Source of the DNA: JAYSFC01 sp041913505 | GTDB taxonomy: Bacteria > Pseudomonadota > Gammaproteobacteria > Burkholderiales > Burkholderiaceae_C | Direction of reading: 5' to 3' | Assembly: GCA_041913505.1 (NCBI GenBank) | Contig: JAYSFC010000041.1 | Location: forward strand, 1-27,714 | DNA length: 27,714 nt | Shown: positions 1 to 8,772 of the stretch, one piece after another | Layout: each line of letters begins with the position of its first letter | Position numbering within the stretch: the stretch's first letter is position 1 | Translations under genes and position numbers: made by a program | The notes under the pieces: generated by a model | Database searches by the model: none | What the model was told of the DNA's origin: nothing | What the model saw: only the letters and a program-made list of their open reading frames with translations

Positions 1-2304
1 GCGCGGCGTGCGGCCGATGGGCGACTGGTCCACGTTGATGACCTTGTCGAAATACTCCAGCCCCTCGATGGCCTCGTGCGGCGCCGGTTCCTCGTGCGCG
101 CGGTAGATGTGGCGCGCCACGGCGGCGTAGAGTGTGTCGTTCACGAGCGTGCTCTTGCCCGAGCCTGACACGCCCGTCACGCAGGTGAACAGGCCCACGG
201 GAAACTCCACGCTCACGCCCTTCAGGTTGTGGCCCGTGGCGCCCAGCACCCGCAGCGCCTGCAGCGCGCCCTGCGTGGCACGGTGCTCGGCCAGGCGCTC
301 CTTCTTGCGCTGGCTGGCCGCCGTTTCGGGAAAGCGCGGCTTGCCCTTCTTCGGCGCCTCGGGCGCTGCGGGCGCCTCCAGCACCGGCAGCCAGGGCGTG
401 CGCCGCGCGGGCACGGCAATGTGCTTGGCGCCCGAGAGGTACTGCCCCGTGAGCGACTGCGGGTGCGCGCAGAGCTCGGCGTAGGTGCCCTGCGCCATCA
501 CGCGGCCGCCGTGCACGCCGGCGCCCGGCCCCATGTCCACGCAGTGGTCGGCCGCGCGGATCATGTCCTCGTCGTGCTCGACGACGATCACGCTGTTGCC
601 GATGTCGCGCAGGTGCTGCAGCGTGGCGATGAGACGATCGTTGTCGCGCTGGTGCAGGCCGATGCTGGGCTCATCCAGCACGTACATCACCCCCGTGAGG
701 CCCGAGCCGATCTGGCTGGCCAGGCGGATGCGCTGGGCCTCGCCGCCGCTGAGCGTCTCGGCGCTGCGGTCCAGGCTCAGATAGTTCAGGCCCACGTCGT
801 TGAGGAAGGTGAGGCGCGTGGCGATCTCGCGCACCACCTTGTCGGCGATCTCGGCCTTGGCGCCCGTGAGCTGCAGCCGCTGGAACCACGCGAGCGCGTC
901 AGCCAGTGTCACGTGGCTCACCTCGTAGATCGCGCGGGCCTGTTCGCCCTCGCCGACCCGCACATGCCGCGCCTCGCGGCGCAGGCGCGCGCCCTGGCAT
1001 TCGGGGCAGGGCTGGGATTGCCGGTAACGCGCGAGGTCCTCGCGCACCACGGCCGAATCGGTCTCACGGTAGCGCCGCGTCATGTTGGGCAGGATGCCTT
1101 CGAACGGGTGCTTGCGCACGATGGCCTTGCCTTTGGACGGGCCGCTGTCCATCACATAGCTGAAGGCGATTTCCTCGTCGCCCGAGCCGTGGAGCACCGC
1201 GCGCTGCACGTGCTCGGGCAGGCCCTCGAACGGCGCCTCCACGTCGAAACCGTAGTGCCGCGAGAGGCTTTCGAGCATCGAGAAGTAGTAGCCGTTGCGC
1301 CGGTCCCAGCCCTTGATGGCACCGCTGGCCAGGCTGAGCGAGGGGAAGGCCACCACGCGCGTGGCGTCGAACACCTCCTGCTGGCCGATGCCATCGCAGG
1401 CCGGGCAGGCGCCGATGGGTGAGTTGAAAGAAAACAGGCGCGGCTCCAGCTCGGGCAGCGCATAGCTGCACACGGGGCAGGCGAACTTGCTGCTGAACAG
1501 GTGCTCCTGGCCCGAATCCATCTCGAGCGCGAGCACGCGGCCGTTGCCTTCCACACCGCCCACGCGCAGGGCGGCCTCGAAGCTCTCGGCCAGGCGCTGC
1601 TGCATCTCGGCACGCACCTTCACGCGGTCGATCACCACGTCAATGTCGTGCTTCTCGGTCTTCTTGAGCGGCGGCAGGCTCTCGTGTTCATAGATCTGCC
1701 CGTCCACGCGGAAGCGGATGTAGCCCAGCGCCTGCATCTGCGCGAACAGCTCGGTGAACTCGCCCTTCTTCTCGCGCGCCACAGGGGCCAGCACCATGAG
1801 GCGCGTGTCCTCGGGCAGCGCGAGCACGGCGTCCACCATCTGGCTCACGGTCTGGGCCGCGAGCGGCAGGCCGTGGTCGGGGCAGAAGGGCGTGCCCGCG
1901 CGCGCGTACAAGAGGCGCAGGTAGTCGTGGATCTCGGTCACCGTGCCCACGGTGGAGCGCGGGTTGTGGCTGGTGGCCTTCTGCTCGATGCTGATGGCGG
2001 GGGACAGCCCTTCGATCAGGTCCACGTCGGGCTTGTCGAGCCGCCCGAGAAACTGCCGCGCATAGGCCGACAGGCTCTCCACATACCGCCGCTGGCCCTC
2101 GGCATACAGCGTGTCAAACGCCAGACTGGACTTGCCCGAGCCCGACAGCCCGGTGATCACCACGAGCTGGTTGCGCGGAATGTCCAGGTCGATGTTCTTG
2201 AGGTTGTGCGTGCGTGCCCCCCGGATGCTGATGCGCTGCTCGCGCAGCGCGCGGGCGAGGTAGGGGCCATCGGCCGGAGGGGTGGGTTCGTCGGGGCGGG
2301 TCAC
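1..2304 (-). CDS. uvrA: Excinuclease ABC subunit A (UvrA), 3' end beyond window
   Basis: DNA-damage recognition ATPase of nucleotide excision repair; it loads UvrB onto lesions. Reading leftward, 768 codons are open without a stop to the window edge. Seen: a first Walker A (GLSGSGKSS, about residues 52-60) after the typical IRGARTHNLKNID segment, a first zinc-finger region (CPVC ... FSFNSPIGACPAC, about 278-310), a second Walker A (GVSGSGKST, about 710), and NVDQSPIGRTPR at the edge. E. coli UvrA has 940 residues, so roughly the last 200 (second zinc finger, second Walker B) are missing. I chose the GTG at 2304, which gives an N-terminal extension of about 20 residues; an ATG-ATG-TAA just upstream rules out a longer ATG start. 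Intact as far as visible. It diverges from the gene at 2610. Confidence 0.97.
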   Translation of the reverse strand, partial: MTRPDEPTPPADGPYLARALREQRISIRGARTHNLKNIDLDIPRNQLVVITGLSGSGKSSLAFDTLYAEGQRRYVESLSAYARQFLGRLDKPDVDLIEGLSPAISIEQKATSHNPRSTVGTVTEIHDYLRLLYARAGTPFCPDHGLPLAAQTVSQMVDAVLALPEDTRLMVLAPVAREKKGEFTELFAQMQALGYIRFRVDGQIYEHESLPPLKKTEKHDIDVVIDRVKVRAEMQQRLAESFEAALRVGGVEGNGRVLALEMDSGQEHLFSSKFACPVCSYALPELEPRLFSFNSPIGACPACDGIGQQEVFDATRVVAFPSLSLASGAIKGWDRRNGYYFSMLESLSRHYGFDVEAPFEGLPEHVQRAVLHGSGDEEIAFSYVMDSGPSKGKAIVRKHPFEGILPNMTRRYRETDSAVVREDLARYRQSQPCPECQGARLRREARHVRVGEGEQARAIYEVSHVTLADALAWFQRLQLTGAKAEIADKVVREIATRLTFLNDVGLNYLSLDRSAETLSGGEAQRIRLASQIGSGLTGVMYVLDEPSIGLHQRDNDRLIATLQHLRDIGNSVIVVEHDEDMIRAADHCVDMGPGAGVHGGRVMAQGTYAELCAHPQSLTGQYLSGAKHIAVPARRTPWLPVLEAPAAPEAPKKGKPRFPETAASQRKKERLAEHRATQGALQALRVLGATGHNLKGVSVEFPVGLFTCVTGVSGSGKSTLVNDTLYAAVARHIYRAHEEPAPHEAIEGLEYFDKVINVDQSPIGRTPR

Positions 2305-2609
2305 GGGCGGGAAGGCGGAAGGGAAACCTTACATCATAGGCGGCGCCCTGCCCGGCGGGGCCTGGTCCATGAATGGGTAGCAGAAAGCGGCGACTCTGCA
2401 CCGCAGGCATGCACTTGCGCGATTCCTAGCGTACGGGTCATCTTTTTTACTTGTGTTACATCAAGTTTTCCCGGATATTTGGGCAGCCCCCCCGCCACGA
2501 GGTGCCCCCCGCCTGCCCGTGGCTGCTCCGACATCCCCACAGCCAAGCCGCTCTCGATGCAGTTGAGCCGCCCAGCTCTGCCTGATGCTGTCTCTCTGAA
2601 ACCTGCCCC
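2305..2609. other. Gene-free gap between uvrA and the DUF4347/IPTL-CTERM gene
   Basis: About 305 bases lie between two divergent genes, so the gap should hold both promoters. I see no coding potential, no recognisable riboswitch and no good sigma-54 site. A T-rich patch near 2440-2480 stands out from the GC-rich surroundings and is the most likely promoter area for the rightward gene. The final 30 bases before the ATG at 2610 contain no obvious purine-rich ribosome-binding site. Confidence 0.6.
2453..2481 (+). promoter_or_regulatory. Weak sigma-70-like promoter candidate
   Basis: TTGTGT, 17 bases, then GATATT, in the only AT-rich patch of the gap. Each hexamer matches its consensus at about four of six positions. 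It would leave a long leader (about 125 bases) ahead of the DUF4347 gene. Eye-based only. Confidence 0.25.
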
Positions 2610-5600
2610 ATGAACGCTGCTCTTTTCTCACGTCAATGCCTCCACCGCATTTCCGCGCGATGCCTGGTTGCGTTCGCCATGGTTGCCGCCATGGCGGCGT
2701 CCGGGGTCGGTTTCACCGCGCACGCGGCGGAAACTCGCGCGGCCAACCCATCGCAGCTTGAAGGGCGCAAAGAAGTGGCCCTGGTGGATACCTCGGTAAA
2801 GGACTATCAAGACCTAGCGCGGGACATTGGCGCAGGCATCGGCATTGTGGAATTCGACGGCAGCAAGGACGGATTGGCGCAGATCGCGCAATGGGCCGCC
2901 ACCGCAAGCGGCTATGACGCCATCCATATCCTGTCGCATGGCTCCGCCGGGGTGGTGCGGCTGGGCACAGCAGTGCTCACCCAGGAATCGCTGGCTGACG
3001 CCACCACACAAGCAGAGCTGTCCGCACTAGGCCGAGCCTTGGTTACGGGTGGCGATGTGTTGCTGTATAGCTGCGACGTGGCGTCGGGTATTTCAGGCCG
3101 GGCCTTTGTCAAAAGTCTGTCCGCCACCATGGGGGTCGATGTCGCGGCTTCCAGTGACGCCACGGGCGACGCCGCACAAGGCGGCAACTGGGTGCTGGAA
3201 TACCAAACGGGCGCCATCGAAACCGCCAAGCTGACAGTGCGCGGGTATCCGCACCTGCTGGCCAGCACGACTTTCGACTTTGAAAGCGTCGCTCCGGCTA
3301 GTAGCAAAACGATTACCCAAACAATCGGTTCTGACACGATGGTGATCACGTCGACCGATAGCAACATGTTGGTTGACTCCGAGTCAAATGCGTTCAGATT
3401 CGATGTCCCCGATGCAAGCGGCAATGTCATGGCGACGGGAGAAGGCGGTTTTTACACAGAGTCACGCCTTGTCTTGACGATGTCCGGCGGAAAAACATTC
3501 GACTTGACCTCTTTCACGCTGGCCCAAGTGGGGGGTGATGGAGCAACCATCACTCTCACCACTAGTAAGGGTAGCGAAACTTTCACTGCCAATTCTGTAG
3601 GCAACTCGCGGGTGCTCAACCTTTCAACTGCGGTGCATCCTGGATACTTCGTCGGGGTGAGCAGCGTGGTCATAACCACAGCTGATTCCGGGGGTGTCTT
3701 TGAATGGGGCTTCGACAATATTGTGCTGAGCAACATCGTAGGACCGCCGAGCACCATCGTAGTTACCGCAGCTCTGTCGCAAGATTCTGGGCAAAGCAGC
3801 AGCGACTTCATCACCAACGTTGCAGCGCAAACCATCAGTGGCACCCTGTCGGCCAATCTGTTGGCGGGCGAAAGCGTCCAGGTGTCCTTTGATAACGGCT
3901 CCACTTGGAGCAATGCCACCAGCGCTGTCGGCAGTAGCACGTGGAGCACGAACGCCACGCTGGCTGGGAGCAACACCTTTCAAGCCCGGGTGACCAACGC
4001 CAACGGCAGTAGCACTGCTTACACCCACACCTACACTCTCGACACCACCGCCCCCTCCATCACCTTCAGCAATCTCGGGCTGTCTGCAGACACGGGCCTC
4101 AGCGCCACCGACTTCATCACGAACGCCGCCAGCCAGACCATCAGTGCCACGCTGAGCAGTACGCTGGCCCTCGGCGATGTCGTCTACGGTTCGCTGGACG
4201 GCGGGGCCACATGGTTCGATGTCAGCAGCAAGGTCAGCAGCACCACGCTGGCTTGGAGCGGCGCTACGCTGGCAAACGGCACCAACAACCTGAGCTTCCG
4301 GGTTACTGATGCCGCTGGCAACGTCGGCCCTGTCGCCAACCAGAGCTACATGCTCGACACCACGGCACCTGCCGTGACCTCCGTGGCGCTTCCGCCCAAT
4401 GCCACCTACTACGCTGGTGATTCGCTGGACTTCACGGTGAACTTCAACGAATCAGTCCACGCCGATACCAGCGGCGGCACCCCGCGTATCGCCATCGTGG
4501 TCGGCGCCACTACCCGCTACGCTACTTATGTAAGCGGCTCGGGCACCAGCGCGCTGGTGTTTCGCTATACCGTGGTCAACGGCGACGTCGATGCCAATGG
4601 CATCACCGTCGGCACCCTCAACGCCAATGGCGGCACGCTGAGCGACCTCGCCGGCAACAATGCCGTACTCACATTGAACGGCTTGGGCAGCACTGCTGGC
4701 GTACTGGTCGACGGTTCACAGCCCAGCATTACCAGCGTCAGCTCCAGCAACGCCAATGGCAGCTACGGCGCCGGCCAGGCCATCTCCATCACCGTCGGTT
4801 TCAGCAGCGCTGTTGTCGTGGACACCAGTGGCGGCACCCCGACTCTGGCACTCAATTCCGGCGGTACCGCAGCTTACGCAAGTGGCTCCGGCACTAGCAC
4901 CCTGACTTTCAGCTACACCGTTGCCGCCGGCCACAACAGCGCCGACCTCGACTACAGCAGCACTGGCGCACTGGTGCTGAATGGCGCCACCATCAAGGAC
5001 AGTGGTGGCATCCATGTGAATGCCTTGCTCCAACTGAGCGCGCCGGGTGCAGCCGGCTCGCTGGGAGCCAACAAAAACATCGTGATTGACACCACGGCCC
5101 CAACGACCACCGTCGCCACTGCGGCTTTTTCTGCCGACACGGGTGCCAGCAGCACCGACTTGATCACCAAAGTGGCAGCGCAAACGGTCAGCGGTACGCT
5201 GTCGGCCAACCTGGCCAGTGGTGAAACCGTGCAGGTATCTCTGGACAATGGCGCCACCTGGGCCACTGCGACCGCCAGTGTGGGTTCCAACGTCTGGTCG
5301 TTGTCGGGAGTAACGCTCACCGGCAGCAACACGCTCAAAGCCCGCGTCAGTGATGCCGCAAGCAACAGCGGCGCCGTCTGGTCGAGCGCCTATGTACTGG
5401 ACACCACCGCGCCGACCGTTCCCACCGTGAACGCTCTGGTGGCGACCAGCACTACGCCCACACTCACCGGCACTGCCACCTTGGCCGCCGGCGAAACACT
5501 GACGGTTTCCGTCGGCGGCGCCACGTATGCCGTGGTGCCCACGGGAGGCAACTGGAGCCTGAACCTGGCATCGGCCACGCCTGCCAGCGGCACCCTGGCG

Positions 5601-6503
5601 CTGACCTACAGCAGCACCCACAGCGTCACCGCCACTGCGACCGACCTTGCCGGCAATGCGTCCACCGACACCACCACCAACGAGCTGGTGATTGGCGCTG
5701 CCCCGACCGCACCCGCCGCCCCCTCCTTCACGAGCGTCACCGCGGGCGATCGTTCCGTCTCGCTGGTATGGAGCGCACCGGCGTCCAATGGCAGCCCCAT
5801 CACGGGCTACCAGGTCACGGGCACGCCCTCGGGCAGCTGCTCCACCACGGGGGCGACTTCCTGCACCGTGACGGGGCTGACCAACGGCACGTCGTACACC
5901 TTCACGATGACAGCCACCAACAGCGTTGGCACCAGTGCGCCATCGGCAGCCTCCAGCGCCGTGATCCCACGTCTGCTGACGGTCAGTGGCAGCGCGCCAG
6001 ACATGCCGGGTACCGCAACGGCAACGCTCAGCGGAGGCGGCGCAAGCTGCACGCTGGATCCGACCAGCGGCTTCGCCAGCCTCTCGAACCCCGCCCCGGC
6101 AGGCAAAACCATGCTTTATGGGGAATACGCATTCCAGGCCAGCGGGTGCACGGCATCGGTGACGATGACGCTCGAATACCCCCAGCCCTTGCCGCCGGGA
6201 GTGCAGTTCTGGAAATACGGCCCCGCCACGGTCGGGGCAACCAGCTCCACCTGGTTCCCGTTGGCGGGAGTGACACTGAGTGCCGATCGCAAGACCGTGA
6301 GCTACACCATCACTGACAACGGAGTGGGTGATTCAGACCCCGTGGCAGGGGCCATCCGGGATCCGTTTGCGCTCGTTGCAGGCCCTGTCGTGAGCGACCC
6401 CGCCTCCATTCCGGTGGATGCGCCCTGGGCGCTGGGGCTGCTGTCGGCCGCGCTGGGCGCGTTGGGCTGGCGCAGGCAGCGCCGCTTGGCGCGGCGGTGT
6501 TGA
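2610..6503 (+). CDS. Large secreted DUF4347 / Ig-like / FnIII protein with IPTL-CTERM anchor
   Basis: Predicted exported surface protein of 1297 residues. Order: signal peptide ending near AHAA (about 40); DUF4347 (about 55-215) with conserved LSHGS (His110) and YSCD (Cys155); a beta-rich segment (about 216-375); five or so tandem Ig-like modules (about 380-1000), most closing with LDTTAP, which binds them as a repeat series; a simpler Ig-like module; a fibronectin III-like domain (about 1035-1125, TGYQVTG ... TNGTSYTFTMTATNSVG); a choice-of-anchor U-like domain (about 1130-1262, PQPLPPGVQFWKYGP and TITDNGVGDSD); and a C-terminal IPVDAPW, hydrophobic helix and RRQRR tail, matching the IPTL-CTERM sorting signal. 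Such tails are normally processed by a dedicated exosortase, which is not in this window. His110/Cys155 resemble a caspase-fold dyad; protease activity is inference. Role could be adhesion or surface structure; substrate unknown. It appears monocistronic. Confidence 0.9.
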   Translation: MNAALFSRQCLHRISARCLVAFAMVAAMAASGVGFTAHAAETRAANPSQLEGRKEVALVDTSVKDYQDLARDIGAGIGIVEFDGSKDGLAQIAQWAATASGYDAIHILSHGSAGVVRLGTAVLTQESLADATTQAELSALGRALVTGGDVLLYSCDVASGISGRAFVKSLSATMGVDVAASSDATGDAAQGGNWVLEYQTGAIETAKLTVRGYPHLLASTTFDFESVAPASSKTITQTIGSDTMVITSTDSNMLVDSESNAFRFDVPDASGNVMATGEGGFYTESRLVLTMSGGKTFDLTSFTLAQVGGDGATITLTTSKGSETFTANSVGNSRVLNLSTAVHPGYFVGVSSVVITTADSGGVFEWGFDNIVLSNIVGPPSTIVVTAALSQDSGQSSSDFITNVAAQTISGTLSANLLAGESVQVSFDNGSTWSNATSAVGSSTWSTNATLAGSNTFQARVTNANGSSTAYTHTYTLDTTAPSITFSNLGLSADTGLSATDFITNAASQTISATLSSTLALGDVVYGSLDGGATWFDVSSKVSSTTLAWSGATLANGTNNLSFRVTDAAGNVGPVANQSYMLDTTAPAVTSVALPPNATYYAGDSLDFTVNFNESVHADTSGGTPRIAIVVGATTRYATYVSGSGTSALVFRYTVVNGDVDANGITVGTLNANGGTLSDLAGNNAVLTLNGLGSTAGVLVDGSQPSITSVSSSNANGSYGAGQAISITVGFSSAVVVDTSGGTPTLALNSGGTAAYASGSGTSTLTFSYTVAAGHNSADLDYSSTGALVLNGATIKDSGGIHVNALLQLSAPGAAGSLGANKNIVIDTTAPTTTVATAAFSADTGASSTDLITKVAAQTVSGTLSANLASGETVQVSLDNGATWATATASVGSNVWSLSGVTLTGSNTLKARVSDAASNSGAVWSSAYVLDTTAPTVPTVNALVATSTTPTLTGTATLAAGETLTVSVGGATYAVVPTGGNWSLNLASATPASGTLALTYSSTHSVTATATDLAGNASTDTTTNELVIGAAPTAPAAPSFTSVTAGDRSVSLVWSAPASNGSPITGYQVTGTPSGSCSTTGATSCTVTGLTNGTSYTFTMTATNSVGTSAPSAASSAVIPRLLTVSGSAPDMPGTATATLSGGGASCTLDPTSGFASLSNPAPAGKTMLYGEYAFQASGCTASVTMTLEYPQPLPPGVQFWKYGPATVGATSSTWFPLAGVTLSADRKTVSYTITDNGVGDSDPVAGAIRDPFALVAGPVVSDPASIPVDAPWALGLLSAALGALGWRRQRRLARRC

Positions 6504-6545
6504 GACACGCGCCAATAGCAGAAATGGGTAGAAACGGCACGCTCT

Positions 6546-6588
6546 CAAAAACATAGCTACCACCACTCACCCATCAAGCGCTACAGGC
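6546..6588 (+). repeat. Short dispersed palindromic-type repeat, copy 1
   Basis: Contains the pattern AAAA-cATAGCT-aCC ... CAAGCGCTacaGGC, also found at 21791-21835 and, more degenerate, at 27371-27422. The left half of the palindrome is eroded here (ccaccactcaccc in place of cagcgcttg). I associate this pattern with Comamonadaceae intergenic repeats from memory; that was not verified. Confidence 0.55.
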
Positions 6589-6606
6589 ATCTTTGCCTGC
6601 ATTTTT
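6584..6606 (+). terminator. Rho-independent terminator after the IPTL-CTERM gene
   Basis: CAGGCA, loop TCTT, TGCCTG (6584-6599), followed by CATTTTT. The short stem with a T-run fits an intrinsic terminator for the 2610-6503 gene. It sits at the right side of the short repeat at 6546-6588. Confidence 0.6.
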
Positions 6607-6614
6607 CGAAAAAG

Positions 6615-6637
6615 GGCCCGGCCCAGCGGGGCGGGCC
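6615..6637. other. GC-rich hairpin
   Basis: GGCCCG (6615-6620) and CGGGCC (6632-6637) pair around an 11-base loop. The T-run that would make it a terminator lies on the minus-strand side (ggcccTTTTT), but no minus-strand gene reads into it. It may back up the terminator at 6584. Confidence 0.35.
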
Positions 6638-6727
6638 GTTGGGCAGCCCCCTTGGCCCCTGGCTTTCACGGGTTCAGGCATGCAGGACGCCAATCGGTGA
6701 AAATCGCCTTTTGCTTTACTGGCCTCA

Positions 6728-7978
6728 GTGCACGCCGTGCCGGATTCTTCTTTTTCCCAGTCGGATGCTGCCGCAGCCCGATCGACGCCCGCCCCCCAGC
6801 GCATGACCCCACTCGAGCGCCGCTCCAGCATCGGCCTGGCGCTCATCTTCGCGCTGCGCATGCTGGGTCTGTTCCTCGTACTGCCGGTCTTTGCCCTCGA
6901 AGCCCGCAAGTACCCCGGCGGTGACGACCCCGCGCTGGTGGGCCTGGCCATGGGCATCTACGGCCTCACGCAAGCGGTGCTGCAGCTGCCGCTGGGCATG
7001 GCCTCCGACCGCTTCGGGCGCAAGCGCGTGATCGTGGCCGGGCTGCTGGTGTTCGCGGCGGGCAGCCTGGCGGCTGCGCTGGCAGATTCGCTCACGGGCC
7101 TGCTCGTGGGCCGCGCGCTGCAGGGCGCGGGTGCCGTGTCGGCCGCCGTGACGGCCCTGCTGGCCGACCAGACGCGCGATGCGGTGCGCACCAAGGCCAT
7201 GGCGCTCGTGGGCGGCAGCATCGGCCTCATGTTTGCAGTGGCCCTCGTGGCGGCGCCAGCGCTGTCGGCGTGGATCGGCCTCTCGGGTCTGTTCGGGCTG
7301 ACCTGCGCGCTCGCGCTGGCCGGCGTGGCCGTGGTGCTCTGGGGCGTGCCGCCCGAGTCCGCGCGGCATGCCGATGCGCCGCGCGGGCGCCTGGCCGACC
7401 TGTGGCGCCATACCGACCTGCTGCGGCTGAACATGGGCGTGTTCGCGCTGCACACGGTGCAGATGGCCATGTGGGTGGCCGTGCCCGCGATGCTCGTGCA
7501 GGCGGGCCTGCCCAAGGCCGAGCACTGGCACATCTACCTGCCCGCGGTGGTGCTGTCGTTCGCCGCCATGGGCGGGCTGTTCGCCCTGGAGCGGCGCGGG
7601 CGGCTGCGCGCGGCGCTGCTCGCGGCGATCGCTCTGGTGCTGGCGGTGCAGGTCGGGCTCGGCCTGCTCGCGGTCAGCGGCGCTGCGCCCACGCTCGCGG
7701 TGCTGGGCGGCCTGATGTTCGTGTTCTTCTGCGGCTTCAATGCGCTGGAGGCCACGCAGCCCAGCCTGGTGTCGCGCATGGCACCGCCGCAGCTGCGCGG
7801 CGCGGCACTGGGCGCCTACAACACGCTGCAGTCGCTGGGCCTGTTCGCGGGTGGCGCCCTGGGCGGCGCGCTCTCCAAATGGGCCGGGGCGCCAGGGCTG
7901 TTCACGGCCACGGCCCTGCTCACGGCGCTGTGGCTGGCGCTGACCTGGCCGCTGCGGCCGGTGGGGCGCCATGGCTGA
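6728..7978 (+). CDS. MFS transporter, YajR-like
   Basis: Inner-membrane major facilitator superfamily permease with about 12 hydrophobic segments; substrate not predictable. The N-terminal half closely follows E. coli YajR from memory: MTPxERR, FALRMLGLFLVLPVFAL, GIYGLTQAVLQLPLG, and the MFS loop 2-3 motif SDRFGRKRVIVAGLL. The C-terminal half has FFCGFNALEATQPSLVSR and GAALGAYNTLQSLGLFAGGALGG. It lacks the soluble C-terminal domain of E. coli YajR and stops after the last membrane segment. Start uncertain: GTG 6728 (used here) or the in-frame ATG at 6803, which begins exactly at MTPLERR; neither has a good ribosome-binding site. It lies between uvrA and ssb, probably as its own transcript. 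Confidence 0.93.
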   Translation: MHAVPDSSFSQSDAAAARSTPAPQRMTPLERRSSIGLALIFALRMLGLFLVLPVFALEARKYPGGDDPALVGLAMGIYGLTQAVLQLPLGMASDRFGRKRVIVAGLLVFAAGSLAAALADSLTGLLVGRALQGAGAVSAAVTALLADQTRDAVRTKAMALVGGSIGLMFAVALVAAPALSAWIGLSGLFGLTCALALAGVAVVLWGVPPESARHADAPRGRLADLWRHTDLLRLNMGVFALHTVQMAMWVAVPAMLVQAGLPKAEHWHIYLPAVVLSFAAMGGLFALERRGRLRAALLAAIALVLAVQVGLGLLAVSGAAPTLAVLGGLMFVFFCGFNALEATQPSLVSRMAPPQLRGAALGAYNTLQSLGLFAGGALGGALSKWAGAPGLFTATALLTALWLALTWPLRPVGRHG

Positions 7979-7983
7979 CCGGC

Positions 7984-8011
7984 ACCGGCGCGAGGCCCTG
8001 CCAGCGCCGGT
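7984..8011 (+). terminator. Hairpin after the MFS gene, possible terminator
   Basis: ACCGGCG (7984-7990) pairs with CGCCGGT (8005-8011) just after the MFS stop codon. No T-run follows, so intrinsic termination is uncertain. Confidence 0.35.
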
Positions 8012-8128
8012 CAAGCCGGGAAATCCTGCGGCTGCCCCTGGCCGGGCGCTTGCGGCACAATGGCGCATCTGGCGCGGGACCCCCTCCGCTTATGCCTGCG
8101 CCACCTCTCTCTAAAAGGCTTATCACCC

Positions 8129-8668
8129 ATGGCATCCGTCAACAAAGTCATCATCGTCGGCAACCTCGGTCGCGATCCCGAGATGCGCACCTTCCCCAGC
8201 GGCGACCAGGTGGCGAACGTGACCATCGCCACCACCGACCGCTGGCGCGACAAGAACACCGGCGAAAACAAGGAAGCCACCGAGTGGCACCGCGTGGTCT
8301 TCAACGGCCGCCTGGCCGAGATCGTGGGCCAGTACCTGCGCAAGGGCTCGCAGGTCTATGTGGAAGGCAGCCTGCGCACGCGCAAATGGACCGACCAGCA
8401 GAGCGGCCAGGAGCGCTATGCCACCGAAATCCGCGCCGACACCATGCAGATGCTGGGTAGCCGCCAAGGCATGGGCGGCGGCCAGGGGGGAGGCTACGAC
8501 GACGGCGGCTTTGGCGGCGGCGACAGTGGCGGCTATGAAGCCCCGCGCCGCGCGGCCCCCGCGCCAGCCCGCCCAGCGCCCGCGCCGCGCCCGGCCCCTG
8601 CGCCCTCAGCCCCCGCCCCGCGCGCAGCCTCGGGCTTCGACGACATGGACGACGACATTCCCTTCTAG
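8129..8668 (+). CDS. ssb: Single-stranded DNA-binding protein (SSB)
   Basis: 179 residues. Binds ssDNA as a tetramer during replication, recombination and repair. The N-terminal OB fold (about 1-110) has the signatures MASVNKVIIVGNLGRDPE, NVTIATTDRW, EWHRVVFNGRLAEI and YVEGSLRTRKW. A Gly-rich linker (about 112-135) and a Pro/Ala-rich linker (about 137-168) follow. The acidic tip DDMDDDIPF is the canonical partner-docking peptide. ATG 8129 is chosen because residue numbering then matches the family and an AAAGG lies 10 bases upstream; an upstream in-frame start at 8060 would add 23 unrelated residues. A CACAAT at 8056 may be part of its promoter. The gene is intact even though an island begins directly after its terminator. 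Confidence 0.98.
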   Translation: MASVNKVIIVGNLGRDPEMRTFPSGDQVANVTIATTDRWRDKNTGENKEATEWHRVVFNGRLAEIVGQYLRKGSQVYVEGSLRTRKWTDQQSGQERYATEIRADTMQMLGSRQGMGGGQGGGYDDGGFGGGDSGGYEAPRRAAPAPARPAPAPRPAPAPSAPAPRAASGFDDMDDDIPF

Positions 8669-8697
8669 ACAAGAAAACCACTCTTTTTTGTTGATTG

Positions 8698-8731
8698 AAG
8701 CCCGCGTTTCCCTAGGAACGCGGGCTTTTTT
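8698..8731 (+). terminator. Strong rho-independent terminator of ssb
   Basis: AAGCCCGCGTT (8698-8708) and AACGCGGGCTT (8717-8727) form an 11-bp stem with loop TCCCTAGG, followed by a run of Ts to 8731. Textbook intrinsic terminator, 30 bases after the ssb stop. Confidence 0.92.
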
Positions 8732-8743
8732 CACTATCAACAA

Positions 8744-8772
8744 TCGACAATCCGCCGCGAAGTAGCTAGACT
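8744..8772 (+). promoter_or_regulatory. Promoter candidate for the recombinase operon
   Basis: TCGACA (8744-8749), exactly 17 bases, TAGACT (8767-8772). Five and four of six positions match the sigma-70 consensus. The -10 falls inside the inverted repeat at 8760-8787, so a recombinase bound there could repress its own operon (inference). Confidence 0.4.

Noticed and set aside
2400..2440. A sigma-54 promoter upstream of the IPTL-CTERM gene (AGGCATGCACTTGCG)
   Set aside because: The distance between GG and GC is 9, not the required 10, and the flanking bases do not fit.
229..2613. Long plus-strand open frames opposite uvrA (229-1422 and 1501-2613)
   Set aside because: They are antisense frames of a clear uvrA gene in very GC-rich DNA; the translations are low-complexity Arg/Ala/His-rich sequence without domains.
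6725..8068. A 447-codon minus-strand open frame opposite the MFS gene
   Set aside because: Shadow of the MFS gene; the translation is Gln/Arg/His-rich with no recognisable domain.
8060..8128. 23-residue N-terminal extension of SSB
   Set aside because: SSB proteins start at MASVNKV, and the extension covers the likely promoter and ribosome-binding site.
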